Source: Chloroflexota bacterium
GTDB taxonomy: Bacteria; Chloroflexota; Dehalococcoidia; Tepidiformales; Tepidiformaceae
NCBI GenBank assembly: GCA_016191435.1
Contig: JACPOQ010000032.1
Location: 248,001 to 312,000 of the forward strand
Length of the DNA: 64,000 nt
Reading direction: 5' to 3'
Under the pieces are notes generated by a model that saw only the letters and a program-made list of their open reading frames with translations, did no database searches and was not told where the DNA came from. A program made the translations under genes and the position numbers. Of the stretch, positions 18,456 through 27,338 are shown piece by piece. Position 1 is the first letter of the stretch; each line of letters opens with the position of its first letter.

Positions 18456-19862
18456 ATGACCACAGCACCAGAGCTGATCAAGCAAGAGGGCTACAAGTTC
18501 GGCTTCTTCGACGAAGAAGAGGCGCTGTTCAAGGCGAACAAGGGACTCACGCCGGAAATCGTCGAGATGATCTCGAGGATGAAGGACGAGCCAAAGTGGA
18601 TGCTTGAGTTCCGCCTGCGGGCGCTCGAACTCTTCCGCTCGAAGCCCAATCCGCCGTGGGCGACGGAGCAGCTGAACGACATCGATTTCGAGAACATCCA
18701 CTACTTCGTGCGCGCGACCGACAGGGACGAGCGCTCGTGGGAGGATGTGCCCGGCTACATCAAGGACACGTTCGACAAGCTCGGCATTCCCGAGGCGGAG
18801 AAGAAGTACCTCGCGGGCGTGGGCGCGCAGTACGACTCGGAGGTGGTGTACCACAACATCCGGGAGGACCTCGAGAAGCTTGGCGTCGTCTTCCTCGGAA
18901 CGGACCAGGCGCTGCGCGAGCACGAGGACGTGTTCAAGGAATACTTCGGGACGATCATCCCGCCGGCGGACAACAAGTATGCGGCGCTGAACAGCGCGGT
19001 GTGGTCGGGTGGGTCGTTCATCTACGTGCCGAAGGGCGTGAAGGTGGACATCCCGCTGCAGGCGTACTTCCGCATCAACACGCAGAACATGGGCCAGTTC
19101 GAGCGCACGCTGATCATCGCGGACGAAGGCAGCCAGGTGCATTACGTGGAAGGCTGTACGGCGCCGATCTACAGCTCGGACTCGCTGCACAGCGCGGTGG
19201 TGGAGATCATCGTCAAGAAGAACGCGCGGGTGCGATACACGACCATCCAGAACTGGTCGAACAACGTCTACAACCTCGTGACGAAGCGCGCGGCGGCGTA
19301 CGAGAACGCCGTCATGGAATGGGTCGACGGCAACCTCGGCTCGAAGCTCACGATGAAATACCCGAGCGTCTTCCTGATGGAGCCGGGCGCGCACGGCGAG
19401 ATCCTCTCGCTGGCATTTGCCGGCGCGGGCCAGCACCAGGACGCCGGCGGAAAGATCGTGCATGCCGCGCCGAACACGACTTCGACTATCATTTCGAAGT
19501 CGCTGAGCAAGGACGGCGGGCGGACGAGCTACCGCGGGTTGCTGAAGGTGGCGCCGGGCTGCGACAACGTGAAATCGACGGTGCGCTGCGATGCGCTGCT
19601 GATCGACGAGGCTTCGCGATCGGACACCTACCCGACGATGGAGATCGACGCCGAAAACGTCCACATCCAGCACGAGGCCTACGTCTCGAAACTGGGCGAG
19701 GATCAGCTCTACTACCTTATGAGCCGCGGGCTGAGCGAAGACGCGGCGGCGAAGATGATTGTGAACGGCTTCGTTGAGCCCATCGTGAAGGAGCTTCCGA
19801 TGGAGTACGCGGTCGAACTGAACCGGCTGATCGAGCTGCAGATGGAAGGCGCGATCGGCTAA
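18456..19862 (+). CDS. sufB: Fe-S cluster assembly protein SufB
   Basis: [63 protein letters not shown]. Confidence 0.96.
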   Translation: MTTAPELIKQEGYKFGFFDEEEALFKANKGLTPEIVEMISRMKDEPKWMLEFRLRALELFRSKPNPPWATEQLNDIDFENIHYFVRATDRDERSWEDVPGYIKDTFDKLGIPEAEKKYLAGVGAQYDSEVVYHNIREDLEKLGVVFLGTDQALREHEDVFKEYFGTIIPPADNKYAALNSAVWSGGSFIYVPKGVKVDIPLQAYFRINTQNMGQFERTLIIADEGSQVHYVEGCTAPIYSSDSLHSAVVEIIVKKNARVRYTTIQNWSNNVYNLVTKRAAAYENAVMEWVDGNLGSKLTMKYPSVFLMEPGAHGEILSLAFAGAGQHQDAGGKIVHAAPNTTSTIISKSLSKDGGRTSYRGLLKVAPGCDNVKSTVRCDALLIDEASRSDTYPTMEIDAENVHIQHEAYVSKLGEDQLYYLMSRGLSEDAAAKMIVNGFVEPIVKELPMEYAVELNRLIELQMEGAIG

Positions 19863-19914
19863 CGGTGCCGCTACGGGCGCAACAATGCCCATTTCGAAGA
19901 GCAGGTGATTGCAG

Positions 19915-21225
19915 ATGGATTCTGCTGTTGAAACCAGGGATGGCGAGCTGACGCCCGACACAAGCCGCGCGCTGGGCGAACGGCTTGGCGATAAGCCGCG
20001 GATGGCGGCCTTGCGCGCCGAGGCGGCTCGCGAAGCTGGCCACCGCTCGATGCCCACGAGCGTTGAGCGGCCGTGGAAGTACTACGACGCGAGCACGCTC
20101 GACTTGAGCGCCTACCGGCCGGCGGTTGGCGCCATCGACCGGCGCGCCGCGGAGGTACGGAGCTGCCCGGTGACGGGGGAGCACGCAGCCGTCATCGCCT
20201 TCCAGAACGGGGAGGCCGTGTTCACCGAGGACGCCCCCGAGGGCCTGACGCTCGCGGCGTTCGATGCGGTTGATCCGGATGTGGCGGCCGGCAAGGCGCT
20301 GGCAGACCGGCTTGGCTCCGCGGTGCCATTCGCGCGCAACAAGCTGACTGCGCTGCACTATGCGTTCTTGCGCGGGGGCGTGCTCGTCCATCTCGCGCCG
20401 AACGTTGAGCTGCACGAGCCGGTGCGCATCCTGCGCGAGTATGTCTCGGACAAGCAGCTGGCAACGCCGCACACGCTCATCGTCACGGGCGCGAACAGCC
20501 GGCTCTCGGTCATCGAGGACTATCGCTCGGCGGAGGACGCGGATGTCGTCGCGCTGCCGGCGGCCGAGATCCTGCCGGGGCCTGGTTCGACGGTCCGCTA
20601 CACCGCGCTCCACCGCTGGGGCGCGAAGACGCGGGTATTCGGCGAGCAGTGCACGGTGACCGAGCGCGACTCCGCGCTCATCGGGTTGAGCCTGGTGACG
20701 GGGGGCGCGGTGGTGAAGTCGCACATCGAATCGTCGCTGGTGGGGCGCGGCTCTTCGAGCGAGCTGTTCGCTCTTGGCGTGGGGCGGGGGCGCCAGCACA
20801 CGGACTTCTTCACACTGCAGGACCATATCGGCCCGGACACGCGCAGCGACCTGCTGTTCAAGTCGGCGCTGAAGGACCGCTCACGGGCGGTGTATTACGG
20901 GCTGACGCGGGTGGGGCTGGGCGCGCGGAACGCCGACGCGAACCAGGAGAACCGCAACCTCATCCTGAGCAAGGGGGCGCGGGCCGATAGCGACCCGGTG
21001 CTCGAAATCCTCACGAATGACGTGATCCGCGTGAGCCACGGCGCCACGGCGGGCCCGGTCGACGAAGAGCAGCTCTTCTATCTGCAGGCGCGCGCGATCC
21101 CGCGGCTAGACGCGGAGGCGCTGCTGGTACGCGGGTTCCTCAGCCAGGTGCTGGACCGCGTGCCGGATGAGGCGCTGCGCGACGAGCTCGCCCAGGCGCT
21201 CGATGCCCGCATGGGGCAGGCCTGA
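19915..21225 (+). CDS. sufD: Fe-S cluster assembly protein SufD
   Basis: HTDFFTLQDHIGPDTRSDLLFKSALKDRSRAVYYGLTRV, SHGATAGPVDEEQLFYLQARAI; position in suf operon. Confidence 0.93.
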   Translation: MDSAVETRDGELTPDTSRALGERLGDKPRMAALRAEAAREAGHRSMPTSVERPWKYYDASTLDLSAYRPAVGAIDRRAAEVRSCPVTGEHAAVIAFQNGEAVFTEDAPEGLTLAAFDAVDPDVAAGKALADRLGSAVPFARNKLTALHYAFLRGGVLVHLAPNVELHEPVRILREYVSDKQLATPHTLIVTGANSRLSVIEDYRSAEDADVVALPAAEILPGPGSTVRYTALHRWGAKTRVFGEQCTVTERDSALIGLSLVTGGAVVKSHIESSLVGRGSSSELFALGVGRGRQHTDFFTLQDHIGPDTRSDLLFKSALKDRSRAVYYGLTRVGLGARNADANQENRNLILSKGARADSDPVLEILTNDVIRVSHGATAGPVDEEQLFYLQARAIPRLDAEALLVRGFLSQVLDRVPDEALRDELAQALDARMGQA

Positions 21226-21240
21226 GGCAGGCGGCAAGGG

Positions 21241-22512
21241 ATGAAGATGAGCACCCGCATGGCACTGCTGGACGTCGAGCGGATCCGCGAGGACTTCCCG
21301 ATCCTGTCGCAGCAGGTCAACGGGCGCCCGCTGGTGTACCTGGACAACGCAGCCACCACGCAGAAGCCGCGGCAGGTGATCGACGCGCTGGTGCGGTACT
21401 ACGAAACGTCCAACGCGAACATCCACCGGGGGATCCACACGCTCGCGGTGCGGGCGACGGAGCAGTACGAAGCGGTGCGCGGCAAAGCCGCGCGGCACAT
21501 CGGCGCGAACAATGAGCGGGATATCGTGTTCACGCGCAACGCGACGGAGTCGATCAACCTCGTCGCGCGGGCCTGGGGCGACGCGAACATCGGCGAGGGC
21601 GACGAGATCGTGCTAACGCTGATGGAGCACCACTCGAATATCGTGCCCTGGCAGCTGTTAGCACGGCGCAAGGGCGCGGTGGTGCGGTACGCCGGCATCA
21701 CTCCAGGCGGGTACCTGGACATGGATAGCCTGCGCGAAGCGGTCGGGCCGCGGACCAAAATGGTGAGTGTGGTCCACGCCTCGAACGTGCTCGGGACGAT
21801 CAATCCCATCGCCGAAGTGGCCGAGATCGCTCACGCGGTGGGCGCGCTGGTGCTTGTTGATGGCGCGCAAAGCGCCCCGCACTTGCCACTGGATGTGACG
21901 GAGCTCGACTGCGATTTCTTCGCGTTCTCGTCGCACAAGATGCTGGGCCCGACGGGCGTCGGCGTGCTCTGGGCGCGGGAGGGGCTGCTCGACACGATGG
22001 ACCCGTTCCTCGGCGGCGGGGAGATGATCTCGCTCGTGCGGCCGGACCACTCCACGTGGGCGGACGTGCCGCACAAGTTCGAAGCCGGCACGCCAAACAT
22101 CGCGGGCGTGATCGCGTTTGGCGCGGCGCTGGACTACCTGCGCGATATCGGCATGAGCGACGTGCGCGCCCACGAGGCCGCCATTACCGCGTATGCCATG
22201 GACGCGCTGAAGGACGTCCCGGGGCTCTCGCTGCACGGCCCAACCGACGTGCGCGACCGCGGCGGCGCCGTCAGCTTCGCGATCGACGGCATCCACCCGC
22301 ACGACGTGAGCACGATCGTCGACGGCTACGGCGTCGCCATTCGCGCCGGACACCACTGCGCGCAACTGCTGATGCGCTGCCTGAATGTGCCGGCGACGAG
22401 CCGCGCGAGCTTCTACATCTACAACTCCCAGGCCGAGGTCGATGTGCTGGTGGAGGCGCTCAAACAGGCCGTGGAGGTGTTTTCGCGTGGCGATGCCCGA
22501 ACCGCCGTTTGA
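21241..22512 (+). CDS. sufS: Cysteine desulfurase SufS
   Basis: FPILSQQVNGRPLVYLDNAATTQKP, DFFAFSSHKMLGPTGVGVLW, RAGHHCAQLLMRCL, ATSRASFYIYNSQAE. Confidence 0.95.
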   Translation: MKMSTRMALLDVERIREDFPILSQQVNGRPLVYLDNAATTQKPRQVIDALVRYYETSNANIHRGIHTLAVRATEQYEAVRGKAARHIGANNERDIVFTRNATESINLVARAWGDANIGEGDEIVLTLMEHHSNIVPWQLLARRKGAVVRYAGITPGGYLDMDSLREAVGPRTKMVSVVHASNVLGTINPIAEVAEIAHAVGALVLVDGAQSAPHLPLDVTELDCDFFAFSSHKMLGPTGVGVLWAREGLLDTMDPFLGGGEMISLVRPDHSTWADVPHKFEAGTPNIAGVIAFGAALDYLRDIGMSDVRAHEAAITAYAMDALKDVPGLSLHGPTDVRDRGGAVSFAIDGIHPHDVSTIVDGYGVAIRAGHHCAQLLMRCLNVPATSRASFYIYNSQAEVDVLVEALKQAVEVFSRGDARTAV

Positions 22513-22948
22513 CGACCTCTACCGCGAAGTGATCCTCGACCACGCGAAGAAGCCGCGAAACCGCGGCAGGCTCGCCGATAGGACCCAGCACGCGGAGGGC
22601 ATGAACCCCGTGTGCGGCGACGAAATCGCGCTGGACCTGCGCGTGGCGGGCGACCGCATCGCGGACATCGCGTTCGAAGGCCAGGGCTGTTCGATCAGCC
22701 AGTCCAGCGCATCGATGCTGACTGAGCGGCTGAAGGGGACGACCATCGACGAGGCCGCGCGCGTGGCGGCATCGTTCAAGGCGATGCTCATTGCCGGGGC
22801 AACGCCGGCGCCGGAACTCGGCGACCTCGAAGCGCTGCACGGGGTGGCGAAGTTCGCCGTCCGGGTGAAATGCGCCTTGCTCTGCTGGAATGTCCTGCAG
22901 GAAGGGCTCGAACAAGCACGACGACAACTGGCCCGAGGAGGCACGTGA
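22493..22948 (+). CDS. sufU: SUF system sulfurtransferase / scaffold-like protein SufU
   Basis: DDLYREVILDHAKKPRNRGRL, NPVCGDEIALDLRV, GQGCSISQSSASMLTE, VKCALLCWNVL; overlaps the sufS 3' end. Confidence 0.92.
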   Translation: MPEPPFDDLYREVILDHAKKPRNRGRLADRTQHAEGMNPVCGDEIALDLRVAGDRIADIAFEGQGCSISQSSASMLTERLKGTTIDEAARVAASFKAMLIAGATPAPELGDLEALHGVAKFAVRVKCALLCWNVLQEGLEQARRQLARGGT

Positions 22949-23268
22949 TGGCTGAAACAACCGCAGCGCCAACGTACGAAGAGATGCGCGAGAAGCTCGC
23001 GGAGGTCAAAGACCCCGAGATCAACATGAGCATCGTCGAGCTCGGGCTGGTGTACGGCATCGAGTTCGACGACGGCATTGTGAACATCACGATGACGCTC
23101 ACCAGCCCCGGCTGCCCGCTCGGGCCCGTCATCCGGGGCGAGGCATACGCGAAGATGAAGGAAATCCCAGGCGTGAAGGACGTGGACGTCCAGATCGTCT
23201 GGAACCCGCCGTGGGACCCGCGCACGATGGCGAGCGAAGACGTGCGCATGCAGCTGGGGATCTGGTAA
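22948..23268 (+). CDS. Metal-sulfur cluster assembly factor (MIP18/PaaD/SufT-like, DUF59)
   Basis: EVKDPEINMSIVELGLVYGIEFDDGIVNITMTLTSPGCPLGPVI. Confidence 0.9.
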   Translation: MAETTAAPTYEEMREKLAEVKDPEINMSIVELGLVYGIEFDDGIVNITMTLTSPGCPLGPVIRGEAYAKMKEIPGVKDVDVQIVWNPPWDPRTMASEDVRMQLGIW

Positions 23269-23362
23269 ACGTCGGCGCCCGCGGGAGGCCCCTCGCGGCT
23301 GAATGGTGGCCCTTGCCGCGCGCCCCCGTGAGCCTCAGCGCCTCCTGAAAAGGGGATCCGCC

Positions 23363-24178
23363 GTGGCCACAACCGCTGAAAAACGAACGCACTTCCGGGC
23401 ACTGCACGAATCGGGGTGCTTCGCCATCCCGAACCCGTGGAACGTGGGCAGCGCGCAGCTGCTCCAGCACCTCGGCTTCCAGGCGCTGGCGACCACGAGC
23501 TCGGGGTTTGCGTGGTCGCAGGGGCGGCCGGACAACGGCGTGCCACGCGACGTGGTGCTCGGGCACGTGGCGGCGATCGCCGCGGCGACGGACCTGCCGG
23601 TGAATGCTGACTTCGAAAACGGGCACGCGATAGACGCGGCCGGCGTGGGCGAGAGCGTGCGGCTGTGCGTGGAGACGGGCGTCGCGGGGCTCTCCATCGA
23701 AGACTCCACCGGCGATCCGGCGAATCCGCTGTTCGACTTGCCGGAAGCGGTGAAACGGCTCTCGGCGGCGCGAAAGGCCATCGACGCGGGGGGCAGCGAA
23801 GTGCTGCTGACGGGGCGGGCCGAGAACTTCATCGCGGGGCGGCCGGACCTCGATGACACCATCCGGCGGCTGAAGGCGTATGCGGAGGCGGGCGCCGATT
23901 GTCTCTACGCGCCCGGCATCCGCACTCCCGAGCAGATTGCGGCGGTGGTGGAGGCCGTGGCGCCGAAGCCGGTGAACCTCCTGGTCGGGGGCGCGTGGGG
24001 GCTCACGATGGCGGATATCGCGGCGCTTGGCGTGCGGCGGGTGAGCGTCGGCGGGGCACTGGCCGCGACCGCGTGGGCTGCGGTCATCGAGGCGGCGACG
24101 GGGCTCGCGGAAGCAGGCAGCTTCGAGGGCTTTCGCCGCCCGAAGCTCAACATGAACGCACTGTTCGCCGAGCAGTAA
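23363..24178 (+). CDS. Isocitrate lyase / phosphoenolpyruvate mutase family protein
   Basis: FAIPNPWNVGSAQLLQHLGFQALATTSSGFAWSQGRPDN, VNADFENGHA, GLSIEDSTGD. Confidence 0.88.
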   Translation: MATTAEKRTHFRALHESGCFAIPNPWNVGSAQLLQHLGFQALATTSSGFAWSQGRPDNGVPRDVVLGHVAAIAAATDLPVNADFENGHAIDAAGVGESVRLCVETGVAGLSIEDSTGDPANPLFDLPEAVKRLSAARKAIDAGGSEVLLTGRAENFIAGRPDLDDTIRRLKAYAEAGADCLYAPGIRTPEQIAAVVEAVAPKPVNLLVGGAWGLTMADIAALGVRRVSVGGALAATAWAAVIEAATGLAEAGSFEGFRRPKLNMNALFAEQ

Positions 24179-24239
24179 GCTCCGGCCGGACGTGTAGGGG
24201 GCCGTGACAGCCGGGCGGCAGCCTGACTAGAATCGGCCC

Positions 24240-25433
24240 ATGGCGCAGCCACTGGCTGGATTGCGGGTACTCGAGCTCGGGACGTTCGTCTCGGCGCCCT
24301 ACTGTGGGAAGCTGTTCGCGGGCTACGGCGCGGACGTCATCAAGATCGAGCCACCCGGGGGCGACATCGCCCGCGCGCACGGTCCATTCAAGGATGAGCG
24401 GCCAGACCGGGAGACAAGCGCGCTCTTCCTCTACCTGAACACGGGCAAGAAATCGGTGGAGCTGGACCTGCGCACGCCAGCCGGGCGGGATGCATTCCTG
24501 CGGCTGGCGGCGACGGCTGACGTCGTCATCGAGAACTTCCGGCCGGCGGACTTGCGCGCCCTGGGTGTCACCTACGAGGCGCTGCGGGCGGTGAACCCGC
24601 GCATCACCCTGGTTTCGATTACGGCGTACGGGCAGGACGGACCCTACGTGGACTACCGGTCGAATAACCTCACGGCGTTCGCGATGGGAGGCCAGATGTT
24701 CATCACGGGGACGCCGGAAGGCGGGCCAGTGAAGAACGGCGGCTACCAGGCGGACTACCAGGGCGGGCTGAACGCGTTCTCGGCGGCGACGATCGCCGTC
24801 CTGGCGGCGGAGCGGGATGGTGCCGGCCAGCACGTCGATATCAGCGTGCAGCACTGCATGGCGCCGTTGCTGGAAGCGGGGATCCCGTACTACAGCTATC
24901 TCGGGCGCTGGGCGCCGCTGCGGCGGGGCAACCACATGGCGAGCTTCATCGGCATCTACCCGTGCCAGGACGGCCACCTCGGCGTCCACGTGATGCCGCG
25001 TAACTGGAAGCCGTTCACCGACGCGATCGGGCGGCCGGAGCTGTTCGAGGACCCCCGCTTCACCACGCAGGCAGACCGCGTAGTGAACAACGACGAACTC
25101 ATGGGCGAGTTGTACGCGTGGGCCGCGACTGAGACGAAGCTCGATGTGTACCAGCGCGCAGGGCGGATGCGGGCGCCGATTGCGTTCGTGCACACGATGG
25201 CGGACCTGTTGGAGAGCCCACAGCTGAACGTGCGCGGATTCCTCCAGCGCATCGAGCACCCGATCGCGGGAGCGGCGACGTACCCGGGACCACCGTGGTG
25301 GATGGGCCCGGACGCCTGGCGCGCCGGCCGGGCGCCGCTGCTGGGCGAGCACACGCAGGAGGTGCTCGCGACGGTCGCCGGCATGTCCGCCGCGGAGATC
25401 GCGCGGCTCGGGCCGGCGGTGCCGGCTACATGA
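24240..25433 (+). CDS. CaiB/BaiF (family III) CoA-transferase, His variant at the catalytic-Asp position
   Basis: LAGLRVLELGTFVSAPYCGKLFAGYGADVIKIEPPGGD; GAGQHVDISVQHCMAP. Confidence 0.9.
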   Translation: MAQPLAGLRVLELGTFVSAPYCGKLFAGYGADVIKIEPPGGDIARAHGPFKDERPDRETSALFLYLNTGKKSVELDLRTPAGRDAFLRLAATADVVIENFRPADLRALGVTYEALRAVNPRITLVSITAYGQDGPYVDYRSNNLTAFAMGGQMFITGTPEGGPVKNGGYQADYQGGLNAFSAATIAVLAAERDGAGQHVDISVQHCMAPLLEAGIPYYSYLGRWAPLRRGNHMASFIGIYPCQDGHLGVHVMPRNWKPFTDAIGRPELFEDPRFTTQADRVVNNDELMGELYAWAATETKLDVYQRAGRMRAPIAFVHTMADLLESPQLNVRGFLQRIEHPIAGAATYPGPPWWMGPDAWRAGRAPLLGEHTQEVLATVAGMSAAEIARLGPAVPAT

Positions 25434-25906
25434 CGCCGCGTGAGGAGGTCGCACGGGCGATGGCGTTCTTCGGCACGACCGACGATATCGCGCTGCTGCA
25501 CGAGGTTATCGCGGAGGTTGCGCCGCGGGCCCGCCGGCTCGTCGGCCAGTACCTGGCGAAGGGCACGGAGGAGAGCATCCCCGGCCCGGCCGAGCTGCGG
25601 CCCGCGCGCGAGCCGACGACGCGCGAGCAGGCGCTCAAAACGCTCCGCGCGACCAACGACTTCCCGCTGCTCCAGGTGCTGGCACGAAGCGCCGGCCAGC
25701 GGATCGAGGCGATCGAAGTGGCGGCTTCGGCCGATTTTCCGGAGGGCGTGCGCGTGCACGTGCCGGAGAAGCCGGGCTACCCGCGGGGCGGGCGGATCCT
25801 GGCGGGCACGGTGGAGATAACGGGGACGATGCTCCAGGTGTTGCTCGATAACGGCGAGACGTGGCAGGGGCCGCCGAGTCTCGCCGAGCTGGCGGGGCCG
25901 CCGTGA
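25430..25906 (+). CDS. Small conserved-looking protein between two CoA-transferases, function unknown
   Basis: 159 codons; start codon overlaps the upstream stop (ATGA, 25430-25433) and its stop overlaps the next GTG start (GTGA, 25903-25906). Confidence 0.7.
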   Translation: MTPREEVARAMAFFGTTDDIALLHEVIAEVAPRARRLVGQYLAKGTEESIPGPAELRPAREPTTREQALKTLRATNDFPLLQVLARSAGQRIEAIEVAASADFPEGVRVHVPEKPGYPRGGRILAGTVEITGTMLQVLLDNGETWQGPPSLAELAGPP

Positions 25907-27144
25907 CGGCGCCGCTCGCGGGCATCCGCGTCGTGGACCTGACCATGGTGTGGGCGGGGCCGTTCGGCACGCGCATGCTCGGCGACTACGGGGCGGAGGT
26001 CATCAAAGTCGAATCGCCGGGGCAGTGGGACCTGCTGCGCGGGCTGGGACAGATCCCGCGCAACGTGCCGCGCTGGTACAACATGTCGGCCTACTTCAAC
26101 CACAACAACCGGAGCAAGTACGCCCTCGCGCTGGACCTGCGGCAGGCGGAGGGCCGAACGGTGCTGCTCGAACTCTGCGCGAAGAGCGACGTGATCGTCG
26201 AGAACTACCGGACGGACGTGATGGACAACCTCGGGCTCAGCTACGCGGATGTGCGGACGGCGAAGCCGGACATCATTTACGTCTCGATGCCGGGGCACGG
26301 CAAGAGCGGCCCGGAGAAGGACTACGTCGCCTACGGGACGAACGTGGAGCAGCTCGCGGGGCTCGTCTCGGTCTCGGGCTACGAGGGTGGTGAGCCGCTG
26401 AAGACGGGGTTCAGTTACGGCGACCCGACGGCGGGCACGGCACTCGTGGCGGCGGTCGCGATGGCCATGCGCCACCGGCTGCGCACCGGCGAGGGCGCGT
26501 TCATCGACCTCGCGCAGCGCGAGAACCTGACCTGCTTCATCGGCGAGTACGTGGTGGACTACAGCATGAACGGCACCCTGCGCGAGCCGGCGGGGAACCG
26601 GCATCCGATGTTCGCGCCGCACAACCGCTATCGCTGTGCAGGCGATGACCGCTGGGTGACCATCGCCTGCGAGGACGACGCGCAGTTCGAGGGACTCTGC
26701 AGGGCCATGTTGCAGCCCGAGCTGGCCAGCGACCCGCGATTCGCGACCAACGCCGCGCGCAAGGCAAACGAGGCGGCGCTGGACGCGATCATCGAGGCGT
26801 GGACGGCACCGCTGGGGCATTACGAGGCGATGTACCTGGCGCAGCGCTTCGGCGTGCCCGCGGGGGCGGTGCTCACCATCCCCGAGCTGATGGCCGACCC
26901 CGGGCTGCGCGCGCGCGGCGCGTGGCACGAGCACACCCACCCGGACGCGGGCACGTGGGAGATGGAGACGCCGCCGTGGCGGATGTCGCGCACGCCCGGG
27001 CAGGTTTCGCGGCCGGCGCCCGGTTTCGGGGAGCACAACAGCTACGTGCTCCGCGAGGTCCTCGGGCTCGATGAGGACCGCATCGCCGCCCTCTACGAGC
27101 ACCACGTCACGGCGGACGCGCCGGATGAGGGGCTGCACCAGTAG
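25903..27144 (+). CDS. CaiB/BaiF (family III) CoA-transferase
   Basis: LAGIRVVDLTMVWAGPFGTRMLGDYGAEVIKVESPGQWD, GEGAFIDLAQRENLT. Confidence 0.9.
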   Translation: MTAPLAGIRVVDLTMVWAGPFGTRMLGDYGAEVIKVESPGQWDLLRGLGQIPRNVPRWYNMSAYFNHNNRSKYALALDLRQAEGRTVLLELCAKSDVIVENYRTDVMDNLGLSYADVRTAKPDIIYVSMPGHGKSGPEKDYVAYGTNVEQLAGLVSVSGYEGGEPLKTGFSYGDPTAGTALVAAVAMAMRHRLRTGEGAFIDLAQRENLTCFIGEYVVDYSMNGTLREPAGNRHPMFAPHNRYRCAGDDRWVTIACEDDAQFEGLCRAMLQPELASDPRFATNAARKANEAALDAIIEAWTAPLGHYEAMYLAQRFGVPAGAVLTIPELMADPGLRARGAWHEHTHPDAGTWEMETPPWRMSRTPGQVSRPAPGFGEHNSYVLREVLGLDEDRIAALYEHHVTADAPDEGLHQ

Positions 27145-27303
27145 GGGCGTGTGGCTGTTACCTATTAGCTCCGGCACGGCGATGCCGCCGCTATGGGAGG
27201 GTGAAGGTCCAGGTCGCCGGGGGCTGACCGGCCATTTCACCTTCGTGGGCGCGCGACTGCTGGGCGTCGGCTCCGCGGTACGCGGGCCCCGAATTCGAAC
27301 TCA

Positions 27304-27338
27304 GGCCAATGGCCAATGGCCAACAGCCAATGGCCATT
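27304..27338. repeat. Heptanucleotide tandem array, 5 units
   Basis: GGCCAAT GGCCAAT GGCCAAC AGCCAAT GGCCATT; last unit abuts/overlaps the sir stop codon. Confidence 0.8.
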
